Source: Streptomyces sp. NBC_00190
Lineage (GTDB): Bacteria; Actinomycetota; Actinomycetes; Streptomycetales; Streptomycetaceae
Length of the DNA: 64,000 nt
NCBI RefSeq assembly: GCF_036203305.1
Contig: NZ_CP108131.1
Coordinates: 930,001 to 994,000, forward strand
Reading direction: 5' to 3'
Part shown: positions 34,801 to 42,560 of the stretch, piece after piece
How the letters are laid out: each line of letters starts with the position of its first letter
Numbering within the stretch: position 1 is the stretch's first letter
The notes under the pieces: model-generated
Seen by the model: the letters and a program-made list of their open reading frames with translations, nothing else
Database searches by the model: none
What the model was told of the DNA's origin: nothing
Made by a program: the position numbers and the translations under genes

Positions 34801-36475
34801 AGACCTCGTCGGGGCTGCCGGACCAGAAGGCGTACGCGCCGAAGGAGTCCGCCGGATCCGTCGTCCAGCTCACCAGGAACTGTCCGCCCGCGAAGTGGAC
34901 GACATTGCGCGCGGTGTCCTCCGGCAGCCGGTAGGCGCAGGACGCGCGCACGCCCGCGTGGTCGACGGCGACGGCCTTGTGCCGCCCGTACACCGTCAGG
35001 ACGGGCCAGGTGCACGTCACGCCCGCGATCTCGCCGGGAGCGAAGTCCGCGAGGGCCGCATCGAGGGCCGGCCAGCCCAGCTCCTCCGGCAGCCCCGCCC
35101 GCAGGGTCCGCGCGAGCGAACCCGCCAGGTCGAGGGGGGCGAGGACCTCATCGATGCCGTCCAGGGCGGTGGCCGTCGGCCGGTCCAGCAGGTCGCGCAG
35201 CTCGTCCACGGCCTCGTCCGCCGCGGCCAGTCCGCCGCCCGCCAGGGCGCCGATCAGGCTCTCGACGCGGCCGTGCACCTCGGCGGCGATGCCCGCGTTC
35301 TCGGGGAGCCGGGTGATCGCCGTGCCCGCGCCCCGCAGTGCGGCATGCACGGTGCCTTCCAGACGCGGTCCGAACACCGGGTCCGCCGCGAGGGCCTTGA
35401 GGTCGCGCCGCGACCGCTCACCCCAGAAGCTGAGCCTGATCGCCTCTCCCGGGTCCTCCACCGCGAGGCCCTCGGCGAGGCAGAGGTCGAGCAGGTCGGC
35501 ATCGAGCCCGGGCCAGCGCCAGCGGTCCTCGTGCAGTCTGAGCGGCTGCCCGGCCGCCCGCAGCCGGGGTGCGAACCGGCTCACCAGGTCGAGCAGTTCG
35601 GGCGGCATCGGCTGCCGCGACACGCCTCCGTACGGCACCTTGTGGTGGGCGTACGCACACGTGAACCGCCCCAGCCAGGCGGCGATCCCGCCCTCCGGCG
35701 TGATGCGCCCGGCGACCACCGCGTCGGCGGCGCCCGAGGCCAGCAGGAGCCGCAGCCAGGCGGCCGCGTCGTTCTTCGACTCCGGGAACACCTCCAGCAG
35801 TGCGGCGTACACCTCGTCGTCCTGCGGGTGGTCGGCCAGCAGCGCGGCGACCGCGTCGAGCAGGCGGTCCGGTACGGACTTCCCGCGCGCGGCGCCGATC
35901 ATCGGGGCGAGCACCCGGGCCTCCTCGGCCGGGTCGAGGCCGGCGGCGCGCACCGAGGCGCGGACCCTGCGGGCCAGATCAGCGGGGAGCTCACCGGGCG
36001 AGGCCGCCCAGGTGGTGAGGACCCGTATGTACTCCGTGTGCGCGTCGGCCGGGTCCAGTACGCCGGCCAGCCAGCCCTGGTGGCCGCTCAGCTCCTTGAC
36101 CGGGAGGGCTCCGGCGCCCGCGAGCAGCAGCACATTCGCCCGGCGCCAGGCGGGGTCCACGGGCAGCGCGTGCTCGCGCTCGGCGGTACGGGCCAGCGTG
36201 TACGCCCGCCCGGCGGCCCTCAGGTCCCAGGAGATCAGCCGGTGGGCCATCGTGTCCCAGTACCAGGGCAGGTGGCTCGGCGGCAGCGCACGGGCGAGGA
36301 ACTCCATCCCGTCCAGGGCCCGGCCCGCCTTCGGGTAGGCCCGGGAGATGCGGTCGCGCACGTCGGCGAGCAGGTCGACCGCGGCGGCTTCCGCCCCGGG
36401 GTCATGGGCGCGCGCCCAGTCGGCGTACGCCTCCGACCTGTGGGGTTCCGGCGGAAGGGGGACAGGAAGGTTCAT
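31832..36475 (-). CDS. Very large cytoplasmic protein of unknown function (1547 residues)
   Basis: Predicted 1547 residues starting at ATG 36475 (MNLPVPLPPEPHRSEAYADW). No signal peptide, no transmembrane helix and no recognisable nucleotide-binding loop. The first ~500 residues are helical with TPR-like spacing. The middle (~500-800) is beta-rich with many Trp and Gly (for example VVHFAGGQFLVSWTTDPADS), suggesting propeller-like repeats. The C-terminal third is helical, with WNGWTPARHKAAQAELVAVG, a winged-helix-like end. Such giants in streptomycetes are often called DNA-binding proteins on weak grounds. It has no operon partner here. No function assigned. Confidence 0.75.
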   Translation of the reverse strand: MNLPVPLPPEPHRSEAYADWARAHDPGAEAAAVDLLADVRDRISRAYPKAGRALDGMEFLARALPPSHLPWYWDTMAHRLISWDLRAAGRAYTLARTAEREHALPVDPAWRRANVLLLAGAGALPVKELSGHQGWLAGVLDPADAHTEYIRVLTTWAASPGELPADLARRVRASVRAAGLDPAEEARVLAPMIGAARGKSVPDRLLDAVAALLADHPQDDEVYAALLEVFPESKNDAAAWLRLLLASGAADAVVAGRITPEGGIAAWLGRFTCAYAHHKVPYGGVSRQPMPPELLDLVSRFAPRLRAAGQPLRLHEDRWRWPGLDADLLDLCLAEGLAVEDPGEAIRLSFWGERSRRDLKALAADPVFGPRLEGTVHAALRGAGTAITRLPENAGIAAEVHGRVESLIGALAGGGLAAADEAVDELRDLLDRPTATALDGIDEVLAPLDLAGSLARTLRAGLPEELGWPALDAALADFAPGEIAGVTCTWPVLTVYGRHKAVAVDHAGVRASCAYRLPEDTARNVVHFAGGQFLVSWTTDPADSFGAYAFWSGSPDEVFQPDQRYGLRPYADSIQGGLGYQFETADGGGRHDGARVLRPGGREGIWHHDFQMSDGTRFWSSEVFQSDGGWARVDPLTGARGTDGTLPDVHGTADTPPGTALFRDQLTLAALPHGAPASPLGQDGVLTGCRVLYRTPYAGPSPTDFLLEGIDGRRARYRSRRPGRRPWGIVRMPQGGEDAVLAGESRIRCHAAEDGSLLWEVHGFPGSDRRHRASAHSVGPVPPPAYWHFLTPRDEHASKALRAIGDDAVRALLDAAGARGAAADAEAAVRAEIARVLPEVTEPRVGGGVVRTVLLAADVRRRREELSRRVGIMRSGPVVELGAAVPDTVLAPALGGLLPPVRPYQAYVPGPQPATLTAVAADGRYLRGGIDDETRRLALPAVPDAWSALLGGIDAVAWRAAVETTDEEERAALAALLETWSGQPFAERGGQWRTGRAPEEELEQCRAAGQFVASGPARGGVAPFVQPAADPAPGAGTEDCATFTIARDDAARLPRLLHLVAERGPLALSPDALDVFSWRTGARRSIAALVLGGLPHREDHDQHLKRLRGAPYKANKAMAREYGDLCHRLGDAGRRAVLAAGVPEDPAELWAPGGMAAAAGRMAAVWAELLGTTPYVDEGLAGALEADLGLGDGWARALAVGKVPAEAAFPGAGFVLVGNRSGGLSLHHAEADGGAGRWVITGRSFHPEPASVVAWALTERPVGDPAAAGAVRLYGALRELLDDPGTLIPLGWYFALGRAVAGDPDFSPYAGTVLPCPEPLYREDTEPSTAYDDGLFVVSVPGRDVFLRPAALADPERVERAVRLCAELGLLGLLEAVRRIQAVRGEGLARMVDRVASTPVPPGGHELNPALSTPGLVAEVTGVLGVGADAAALYLQLLALTRPTDQNVRRWNGWTPARHKAAQAELVAVGAVQTGRRARAGRTAFVPGAWTEFKAPHLPVETAKLPAHLVSAGASEPQGPFTRFLSPVPPHELFARAWTRTRTGAEG

Positions 36476-36738
36476 GTGTCCGATCCTGCCACGCACCGCT
36501 GACAACGCCGGTCCGAACAGCACCCGTTCGACCACCCGTCGGCCCAGGTCGGGCGTGGTGCGCGCCTTCCCGGCCGCCCGGCGGACCACGACGACCCGGC
36601 CCGCCTGGAACACGGGACGAAGAGTCGTCGAACGAGAACGGTTTGTACGTACTCGCGGGTATCGCGACCTGATAGCACCCGGATTTGATACTTCTGGACA
36701 GCTCCGGTGTGCGCGCTGTCCGCGGGAAGGACGTGACC

Positions 36739-36939
36739 GTGCTCGATTTCCTGCGCCCCAAGAACGTCGTCTGCACGTATTGCCAGGCCACCGACAAGGA
36801 GGGCGTCGCACGGACCTTGTCCGCGGTGGCCGGCTCGCTGTCGGTGACCTGGCACACCGCGGCCTGCCCGCACTATGCCGCCGACCTGATCCTCGCCGCC
36901 GGCTCCGGCTCCGGCACCGGCGAGATCAGGCAGCCCTAG
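36739..36939 (+). CDS. Small CxxC protein, possibly shortened by the neighbouring IS
   Basis: Predicted 66 residues with CTYCQATDKEG and WHTAACPHYA, a Cys/His spacing that could bind zinc. GTG 36739 is preferred because GGGAAGG lies 8 nt upstream; GTG 36733 is too close to it. The stop TAG falls in CCCTAGG right at the probable left edge of the IS481 element, so the C terminus may have been altered by the insertion. No homologous family recognised. Confidence 0.5.
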   Translation: MLDFLRPKNVVCTYCQATDKEGVARTLSAVAGSLSVTWHTAACPHYAADLILAAGSGSGTGEIRQP

Positions 36940-36961
36940 GTGTGGTGTCTCGGGACCTTGG

Positions 36962-38065
36962 TTACACGAAGTCCTCGAAGGTGAGCTGCTGCGGGATGTC
37001 CGCGAGTGGTTCGGGCGGCTGGTCGAAGACGATCCGGTAGTCGCTCCCGGCGGTCCGGCTGATGGGCGGTCGGCCGCCGAGCGCGGTGTGCGGCCGCTCG
37101 TGGTTGTAGTAGTTCACGAACTCCGCGAGTGCGACGCGGCGTTCACGCTCGGTTGTGTAGTCGCGGACGTACGCCCACTCGCGGGAGAGCGTCCCGTTAT
37201 ACCTCTCCACCTTCCCGTTCGTGCGCGGCGTGTACGGCCTGGTCCGCTTGTGCTTCGTACCGGTCGCGGCGAGCGCGTCAGCCCAGGTCGCAGACCGGTA
37301 GCACGCGCCGTTGTCGGTGAGGCAGCGGCGGATCGGTGTGATGCCGTGGGCGGCGAAGAAGGCAACGGCACGATGCCAGAAGGCGACCGCGGTGAGGGCC
37401 TTCTCATCGTCCAGGGCCTCGGCGTAGGCGAGCCGGGAATGGTCGTCGAGCGCCGAATGCAGGTACGTGTATCCGACCTTGCCGGTGCCGGGACCGGTGC
37501 GTTTGGAGGCGCGGGCGGACTCGGTGCCGACGCCGTGCATCCGCCAGCCGCCGCCGGTCGGGATACGTCCGAGCTTCTTGACGTCGACGTGGACCAGGTC
37601 GCCGACCCGGTCGTGCTCGTAGCGGATGACCGCGCGCAGCTGCTCGCCGGTCGGTGGATCGAGGTCCCGGAGCCGGTTGAGTCCTCGCCTCACCAGGATG
37701 CGGTGGATGGTCGCCGGCGCGAGTGTGACGCCGTGCAGCCGCTGTAGGTCGGCGGTGAGCCGGGCTGGCTCGTGCTTGGTCTGCCGCCGCAGCGCCTCCA
37801 CCAGGTCGGCGATGACCTCGGGGGTGCGGGCGGGGCTCGTAGCGGGGCGGGAGGAGTGGTCGAGCAGTCCGTTCTCGCCGTGCGCGCGCCAGCGGGCGTA
37901 CCACTTGGCCAGGCAGCGGCGGGAGATCCCGGCTTCCGCAGCCACGTGCGCGATCGGACGTCCGGCGTCGATCCGCAGACACAAGCGCAGACGTCCTTCG
38001 GGGGTCAGCGGTGCGTTCCGGTGTCCCCTGCTGGTGGGGCTCCTGGACTCGGCGGCCGCGTTCAC
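36962..38065 (-). CDS. IS481-family transposase
   Basis: Predicted 367 residues. The N-terminal helix-turn-helix (GRPIAHVAAEAGISRRCLAK) is followed by an integrase-type DDE core: VGDLVHVDVKKLGRIPTGGG (Asp), CLTDNGACY (Asp) and RTNGKVERYNGTL with the final Glu, then FVNYYNHERPHTALGGRPP. Full length without frame breaks. Starts with GTG 38065; the perfect hairpin immediately upstream may limit translation. Confidence 0.92.
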   Translation of the reverse strand: MNAAAESRSPTSRGHRNAPLTPEGRLRLCLRIDAGRPIAHVAAEAGISRRCLAKWYARWRAHGENGLLDHSSRPATSPARTPEVIADLVEALRRQTKHEPARLTADLQRLHGVTLAPATIHRILVRRGLNRLRDLDPPTGEQLRAVIRYEHDRVGDLVHVDVKKLGRIPTGGGWRMHGVGTESARASKRTGPGTGKVGYTYLHSALDDHSRLAYAEALDDEKALTAVAFWHRAVAFFAAHGITPIRRCLTDNGACYRSATWADALAATGTKHKRTRPYTPRTNGKVERYNGTLSREWAYVRDYTTERERRVALAEFVNYYNHERPHTALGGRPPISRTAGSDYRIVFDQPPEPLADIPQQLTFEDFV

Positions 38066-38066
38066 C

Positions 38067-38092
38067 GGGAGCCCTGGGACCTCAGGGCTCCC
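38067..38092. repeat. Perfect 10-bp hairpin at the IS481 transposase start
   Basis: GGGAGCCCTG and CAGGGCTCCC flank a 6-nt loop. It begins 2 nt upstream of the transposase GTG and could hide the ribosome site or stop read-in transcription; it may also be part of the element end. Confidence 0.6.
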
Positions 38093-38114
38093 GCGTGAGC
38101 GGCTGTGCGTGGCG

Positions 38115-38513
38115 TCAGCGTGCGAACTTTTCGATGGCCGCTGGGGTGACGGGCGTGAAAAAGTTGACGAGGTTGCCGTCGGGGTCGCGGAACAGCAGCG
38201 ACCGGTTGCCCCAGGGCATCGTGGTGGGCTCGGTGACGAAGTCGGTGACGAAGCCGGTCAGGTTCTGGTGAACGCGGTCCACGTCGTCGACGAGGAACTC
38301 GGTGATCACGCTGTGGTTGTCCGCCGGGCGGGCAGAGCCCGGGGCGAACAGCGGGACGGTGCGGGTGCCGGCGATCGCGAGGGTGGCGCCCGCGGTGTTG
38401 AGTTCGGCGAAGTCCTCGGTGGCCCACGTCGCCCGTGCCCCTGTGGCTCGCTCGTAGAACTCGACGAGGCGCGCTACGTCGCTGGTGATGATGCGGATCG
38501 AGACGAACTCCAT
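38115..38513 (-). CDS. VOC (glyoxalase/bleomycin-resistance fold) protein
   Basis: Predicted 132 residues. Opens FVSIRIITSDVARLVEFYER, has EFLVDDVDRVHQNL in the middle and RSLLFRDPDGNLVNFFTPV at the end, the two beta-alpha-beta-beta-beta halves of the vicinal oxygen chelate fold. Could be a metal-dependent lyase/dioxygenase or a drug-binding protein. ATG 38513 follows AAGGAG. It is divergent from a WYL regulator 93 nt away, which probably controls it. Confidence 0.85.
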   Translation of the reverse strand: MEFVSIRIITSDVARLVEFYERATGARATWATEDFAELNTAGATLAIAGTRTVPLFAPGSARPADNHSVITEFLVDDVDRVHQNLTGFVTDFVTEPTTMPWGNRSLLFRDPDGNLVNFFTPVTPAAIEKFAR

Positions 38514-38606
38514 GGGGATCTCCTTGGCTGTGCTGGAGGTGTGCACGTCGCAGGCTAGGAGAAATAGTGGACAGAATCGGTCCTGTATTCGCGTTAGGTT
38601 GTGCAC

Positions 38607-39596
38607 ATGCCCCGACCCACTGCCCGCGTGCTGACACTCCTGGAGCTGCTGCAGTCGGGCGGCACCCGGACGGTGGCCGAACTAGCCGACCGGCTCGGCG
38701 TCGAGGGGCGCACCGTGCGGCGGTATGTGGACCAGCTGATCGACCTGGATGTGCCCGTGGAATCGGTGCGCGGCCGCTACGGCGGGTACCGGCTCGCCCC
38801 CGGGTACCGCTTGCCTCCGCTCATGCTCAGCGACGACGAGGCGCTGGCCGTGCTGCTCGGCCTGGTCGCCGGCCGCCGAGCAGGGCTGACGACGACGGAG
38901 CACACGGCAAACGAGACGGCATCGGCGAAGATCCGGCGGGTGCTGCCCAAGCACATCGCCCGCCGGCTCGACACACTCCTGGAATCCCTCGCCTTCACGG
39001 AACAGCCCGGAGAGTTCGACACCCCGGACGCCGGGGTCCTGCTCACCATCGCCGATGCGGTGCGCCACCGCCGACCGGTCTCGATCCGCTACACCGACCG
39101 CGACGGACGGCGCAGCGAACGCACGCTGCACGCGTACGGGATCGTCGCCCATTCGGGCCGGTGGTACGTCACGGGCAAGGACGCCCAGATCGGCGAGGAC
39201 CGAACCTTCCGGCTCGATCGCATCGCAGACGCGCGGACCCTGCCCGGCTCATTCGAAGCGCCCCTGGGTCCCGGTCCGGCACAGCGCGTGTTGTCAGCGT
39301 TCGCCACGGCCGAGTACCGGCATGAGGTGACCTTGCGGATCCACGGGACAGTTGAGCAGATCCGCGCCCACCTTCCCGCCAGCGTCGCGAGCCTGGAGGA
39401 GCACGAGCCCGCGGCAGGCCAGGACCGGGCGACCGAGCGCTGGCTGCGCGTCGAACTGCGGGCGGAGCGGCTCGACTGGTTGCCTCCAGTACTCGCCTCA
39501 CTCGACCGGCCGTTCGTCATCGAGCGCCCCGATGAACTGCGCGACCTCGTCACCGCGCTCGCCGATCGCCTTGCGTCCTACGCCCGCCAAGCCTGA
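38607..39596 (+). CDS. HTH and WYL domain transcriptional regulator (YafY/DeoR-like)
   Basis: Predicted 329 residues. An N-terminal helix-turn-helix (TVAELADRLGVEGRTVRRYV, about 18-42) is followed by a WYL domain (about 135-215; VSIRYTDRDGRRSERTLHAY, WYVTGKD) and a WCX-like C terminus. WYL domains sense nucleic acid or small ligands. ATG 38607 is used; GTG 38601 is an alternative and no good ribosome site precedes either, so a leaderless transcript is possible. Divergent from the VOC gene, the likely target. Confidence 0.88.
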   Translation: MPRPTARVLTLLELLQSGGTRTVAELADRLGVEGRTVRRYVDQLIDLDVPVESVRGRYGGYRLAPGYRLPPLMLSDDEALAVLLGLVAGRRAGLTTTEHTANETASAKIRRVLPKHIARRLDTLLESLAFTEQPGEFDTPDAGVLLTIADAVRHRRPVSIRYTDRDGRRSERTLHAYGIVAHSGRWYVTGKDAQIGEDRTFRLDRIADARTLPGSFEAPLGPGPAQRVLSAFATAEYRHEVTLRIHGTVEQIRAHLPASVASLEEHEPAAGQDRATERWLRVELRAERLDWLPPVLASLDRPFVIERPDELRDLVTALADRLASYARQA

Positions 39597-39628
39597 CCGC
39601 GAGGAACCAATGTCATGAGATGGCACAC

Positions 39629-40054
39629 CTAGGCGGAGCCGGGGACGAGGCCGTCGGCCACCAGGCCGGCGAGTACCGCCTCCCCCAGGGCGTGCACGGC
39701 GGACTGGGGGCGGACCATCACGGTGAACTCCGCGACCCGGCCCGCCTCGTCGAGCTGGAGCAGGTCGATCCCATGGATCTGCTTGCCGTTCGCGACGGCC
39801 CGGAAGGGCAGGATCGCCGACGGTGCCTCCGTGCCGTCGGCGCTGGTCTCGGCCACGCCCTCCAGGTGCCCGACGTAGCGGAGCTCCTCGAACACGCGGA
39901 ACAGCACTCCGAAGAGTCCCAGCACCATCGGCTTGCCCTCGAACGGCGTGAACTTCACCGGGCTGTAGAACCGGATGTCCTCGGTGAACAGGTCGTCCAG
40001 CGCGGCGAGATCGCGCTTCTCCACGGCGGCGCGGAAGCGTTCGGCAGTCTCCAT
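39629..40054 (-). CDS. SnoaL-like (NTF2-fold) protein
   Basis: Predicted 141 residues. Starts METAERFRAAVEKRDLAALD, followed by LFTEDIRFYSPVKFTPFEGK, typical of small NTF2-fold polyketide-cyclase-like or ketosteroid-isomerase-like proteins. Catalytic role unclear. It is divergent from a PadR regulator; a perfect dyad sits between them only 10 nt from this start, so repression by PadR is likely. Confidence 0.85.
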   Translation of the reverse strand: METAERFRAAVEKRDLAALDDLFTEDIRFYSPVKFTPFEGKPMVLGLFGVLFRVFEELRYVGHLEGVAETSADGTEAPSAILPFRAVANGKQIHGIDLLQLDEAGRVAEFTVMVRPQSAVHALGEAVLAGLVADGLVPGSA

Positions 40055-40063
40055 GACCCCTCC

Positions 40064-40103
40064 TGATACTCAAGGATATGACTAGTCGCTTTCTTGAGTA
40101 TCA
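40064..40103. promoter_or_regulatory. Perfect 11-bp dyad, probable PadR operator
   Basis: TGATACTCAAG (40064-40074) and CTTGAGTATCA (40093-40103) are perfect inverted repeats with an 18-nt spacer. They fill the divergent gap between the SnoaL-like and PadR genes, at the place expected for core promoter elements. Each arm contains the ATACT/AGTAT half-site commonly bound by PadR-type proteins. Confidence 0.8.
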
Positions 40104-40140
40104 TGCACCGGACGGACGAGACGGGGAAGGGGCTGCGGCG

Positions 40141-40710
40141 ATGGCCTTGAGACATGCCGTGCTGGCGGCGCTGCTGGACGGCGAGTACAGCGGGTACCAG
40201 CTGGCGAAGGTGTTCGACGTCAGCGTCGCGAACTTCTGGCACGCGCTCCCCCAGCAGCTGTACGCCGAGCTGGCCAAGCTGGAGAAGGAAGGCCTGGTCG
40301 CAGGGAGGCAGGTGGTCCAGGAGACGCGGCCCAACAAGCGGCTGTTCCAGGTCACCGCCGCCGGCCGCGCCGCGCTGGAGGGGTTCGCCGCGGCGGCGTC
40401 GAAGCCGTCGGTCATCCGCGACGACCTGCTCGTCAAGGTGCAGACCGCGGACCGCATCGGCACCGCGCCGGTGATCGGACAGCTCGAAGAGCGGGCGTCC
40501 GCCGCCGAGGCCAAGATCGAGCTGCTCGGCAAACTGCTGCGGCAGATGCGGGGCGACATGGACGAGGCGGAGTTCCTGCTGCGCGGCGAGCGGATCGGCG
40601 GGTACCTGACGTGCCTGCGCGGCGTGGCCTTCGAGCAGGGCCACCGGGAGTGGTGCCTGCGGACCGCGGCCGTCCTGAGGGAAAGGCAGGCCCCCCGTGC
40701 CGAACGGTGA
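40141..40710 (+). CDS. PadR-family transcriptional regulator
   Basis: Predicted 189 residues. A winged helix (MALRHAVLAALLDGEYSGYQ, LYAELAKLEKEGLVAGRQVV, then RLFQVTAAGRAALEGF) covers 1-85 and a helical dimerisation region (about 100-180) follows, typical of the longer PadR class. ATG 40141 follows GAAGGGG. It probably represses the divergent SnoaL-like gene and itself through the 40064-40103 dyad. The 3' end overlaps the SGNH hydrolase start by 14 nt, so that gene may be co-regulated. Confidence 0.9.
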   Translation: MALRHAVLAALLDGEYSGYQLAKVFDVSVANFWHALPQQLYAELAKLEKEGLVAGRQVVQETRPNKRLFQVTAAGRAALEGFAAAASKPSVIRDDLLVKVQTADRIGTAPVIGQLEERASAAEAKIELLGKLLRQMRGDMDEAEFLLRGERIGGYLTCLRGVAFEQGHREWCLRTAAVLRERQAPRAER

Positions 40711-41470
40711 CTACCTGCGCTACGTGGCCCTGGGCGACAGCCAGACCGAAGGGATGGGCGACGGGGACGACACGGCCGGCCTGCGGGGCTTCGCCGACCG
40801 GCTCGCCGAGCACCTCGCGGCCGTCAACCCCGAGGTCCGCTACGCCAATCTGGCCGTACGGGGACGCAAGGCCGGTCAGGTCCGCGCCGAGCAGCTGGGG
40901 CCCGCCCTGGCCCTGCGCCCCGACCTGGCGACCGTCGTCGCCGGGGTCAACGACATGCTCCGGCCCCGGTTCGACGCCGCGGAGGTGGCCGGGCACCTGG
41001 AGGAGATGTTCGCGGCGCTGACGGCCGCCGGAACCCACGTGGTGACCGTGACGTTCCCCGACGTGGGAGAGATGGTGCCGCTGGCGCGGCCGCTCGGGTC
41101 CCGCGTGTCCGACCTCAACACCCGCATCCGCGCGGCCGCCGCACGCCACGGGGTTACGGTCGCCGAGGTCGGCCGGCATGCGGTCGCCACCGATCCCCGG
41201 CTGTGGACCGCGGACCGCCTCCACGCGAGCCCCGTCGGCCACGCGCGGATCGCCGCGGCCCTCGCCCAGGCCATCCGGCTGCCCGGAAGCGACGACAGCT
41301 GGACCCTTCCCTTGCCGCCCCGGCCGGTACCGGGCCGCCGGCAGGCCGCGGAAGCCGAACTGCGCTGGGTGGCCGGGTTCCTCGGCCCCTGGATCGGACG
41401 CCGCCTGCGCGGCCGCTCCTCCGGCGACGGCCGGACCGCGAAACGCCCCGAACTCCGGCCCCTGGGTTAG
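40697..41470 (+). CDS. SGNH/GDSL-family hydrolase
   Basis: Predicted 257-residue cytoplasmic esterase-type enzyme. Block I ALGDSQTEGMG carries the catalytic Ser, VAGVNDML the Asn of block III and DRLHASPVGH the Asp-His of block V. No signal peptide. GTG 40697 lies inside the end of the PadR gene. The C terminus is basic. Acyl substrate unknown. Confidence 0.88.
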   Translation: MPNGDYLRYVALGDSQTEGMGDGDDTAGLRGFADRLAEHLAAVNPEVRYANLAVRGRKAGQVRAEQLGPALALRPDLATVVAGVNDMLRPRFDAAEVAGHLEEMFAALTAAGTHVVTVTFPDVGEMVPLARPLGSRVSDLNTRIRAAAARHGVTVAEVGRHAVATDPRLWTADRLHASPVGHARIAAALAQAIRLPGSDDSWTLPLPPRPVPGRRQAAEAELRWVAGFLGPWIGRRLRGRSSGDGRTAKRPELRPLG

Positions 41471-41560
41471 CGCGACGCGCCGTCGCGCCGCCGGTCCCAC
41501 CGGCGCCGTCGGCTATCGTCCGTCACTGCACCGCAGGAACGAACACGGGGGATGTGACGG

Positions 41561-42454
41561 GTGACCGGGAAAGACGTTCTGGCGCAGCGCTTCGAGGAGC
41601 ACCGCGGCCATCTGCGGGCCGTGGCCTACCGCATGCTGGGCTCGCTCACCGAAGCGGAGGACGCCGTCCAGGAGGCCTGGCTCAAGCTGAGCCGCTCCGA
41701 CACCGACGCCGTGGACAACCTGGGCGGCTGGCTGACGACGGTGGTGGGCCGGGTGTGCCTGGACATGCTCCGGTCGCGCACCACACGGCGCGAGGATCCG
41801 CTGCACGACCAGGACGGGCAGGTCCGGCTCCCGGACCCGGTCGTCAGCCGAGCGGACGGCCTCGACCCCGAGCAGGAAGTACTCCTGGCGGACTCGGTCG
41901 GCATCGCGCTGATGGTCGTACTGGAGACCCTCTCGCCCGCCGAGCGCCTCTCCTTCGTCCTGCACGACATGTTCGCCGTACCGTTCGACGAGATCGCTCC
42001 CGTCCTCGGGCGTACCGCGGCCACGACCCGGCAGATGGCCAGCCGCGCCCGCCGCCGCGTCCAGGGCGGGGCTCCCGCTCCCGACACCGATCCGACCCGG
42101 CTGCGCGCGGTCGTCAACGCTTTCCTGGCCGCCTCGCGCGGCGGGGACTTCGAGGCCCTCGTCAGCATCCTCGACCCCGACGTCGTGGCGCGCTCCGACG
42201 GCGGCACGCTGCGCCCCAGCATCCTGCGCCGCGGCGCGACCGATGTCGCCTCCCAGGCGATCACCTTCGCCCGCTTCGCCGAGGGCGCCCACCCGGTGCT
42301 GGTCAACGGCACCCCCGGCGTGGTCGCCGTAGCGCAGGGCCGGCCGGTCTCGGTCATGGCGTTCACCGTCGCCGACGGGAAGATCACCGCCCTCGACATC
42401 CTCACCGACCCCGAGCGCCTCGCGCGGATCGACCTGGGCTTCATCGACGGCTGA
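41561..42454 (+). CDS. ECF41-type RNA polymerase sigma factor with SnoaL-like C-terminal domain
   Basis: Predicted 297 residues. Region 2 (RAVAYRMLGSLTEAEDAVQE) and region 4 (AERLSFVLHDMFAVPFDEIA, then VLGRTAATTRQMASRARRRV) form the sigma core to about residue 170. A C-terminal NTF2/SnoaL-like domain (about 185-297) is the mark of the ECF41 group, where it acts in place of an anti-sigma factor. GTG 41561 with GGGGGA upstream. ECF41 factors usually sit beside a carboxymuconolactone decarboxylase- or oxidoreductase-type gene; none is present here. A hairpin follows the stop. Confidence 0.88.
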   Translation: MTGKDVLAQRFEEHRGHLRAVAYRMLGSLTEAEDAVQEAWLKLSRSDTDAVDNLGGWLTTVVGRVCLDMLRSRTTRREDPLHDQDGQVRLPDPVVSRADGLDPEQEVLLADSVGIALMVVLETLSPAERLSFVLHDMFAVPFDEIAPVLGRTAATTRQMASRARRRVQGGAPAPDTDPTRLRAVVNAFLAASRGGDFEALVSILDPDVVARSDGGTLRPSILRRGATDVASQAITFARFAEGAHPVLVNGTPGVVAVAQGRPVSVMAFTVADGKITALDILTDPERLARIDLGFIDG

Positions 42455-42470
42455 GCGTCGGCGGACCCTC

Positions 42471-42511
42471 CCGTGGGCGCGGCGGACCCGACCGGCCCGC
42501 CGCACCCACGG
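42471..42511 (+). terminator. Hairpin terminator after the ECF sigma gene
   Basis: CCGTGGGCGCGGCGG pairs with CCGCCGCACCCACGG (15 bp, one mismatch, 11-nt loop), 17 nt beyond the sigma factor stop. Confidence 0.75.
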
Positions 42512-42560
42512 ATTCCCCCCAGGGCTGTCACCTTCGCCCGGCGGGGCGGGTCAAGGGGGT

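Larger units (their letters stand above)
36940..38110 (-). mobile_element. IS481-family insertion sequence, ends not resolved
   Basis: An intact IS481-type transposase gene (36962-38065) occupies most of the interval. I could not find a convincing pair of terminal inverted repeats or a target duplication. The limits given are set by the flanking small CxxC gene on the left and the VOC gene on the right. A perfect hairpin lies just outside the transposase start. Confidence 0.6.

Noticed and set aside
34457..36502. 681-codon plus-strand frame opposite the N-terminal part of the large gene
   Set aside because: Shadow composition and no ribosome site.
36940..38110. Terminal inverted repeats for the IS481 element
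   Set aside because: GGGACCT occurs near both ends but in direct orientation, and the longer alignment is poor; ends left undefined.
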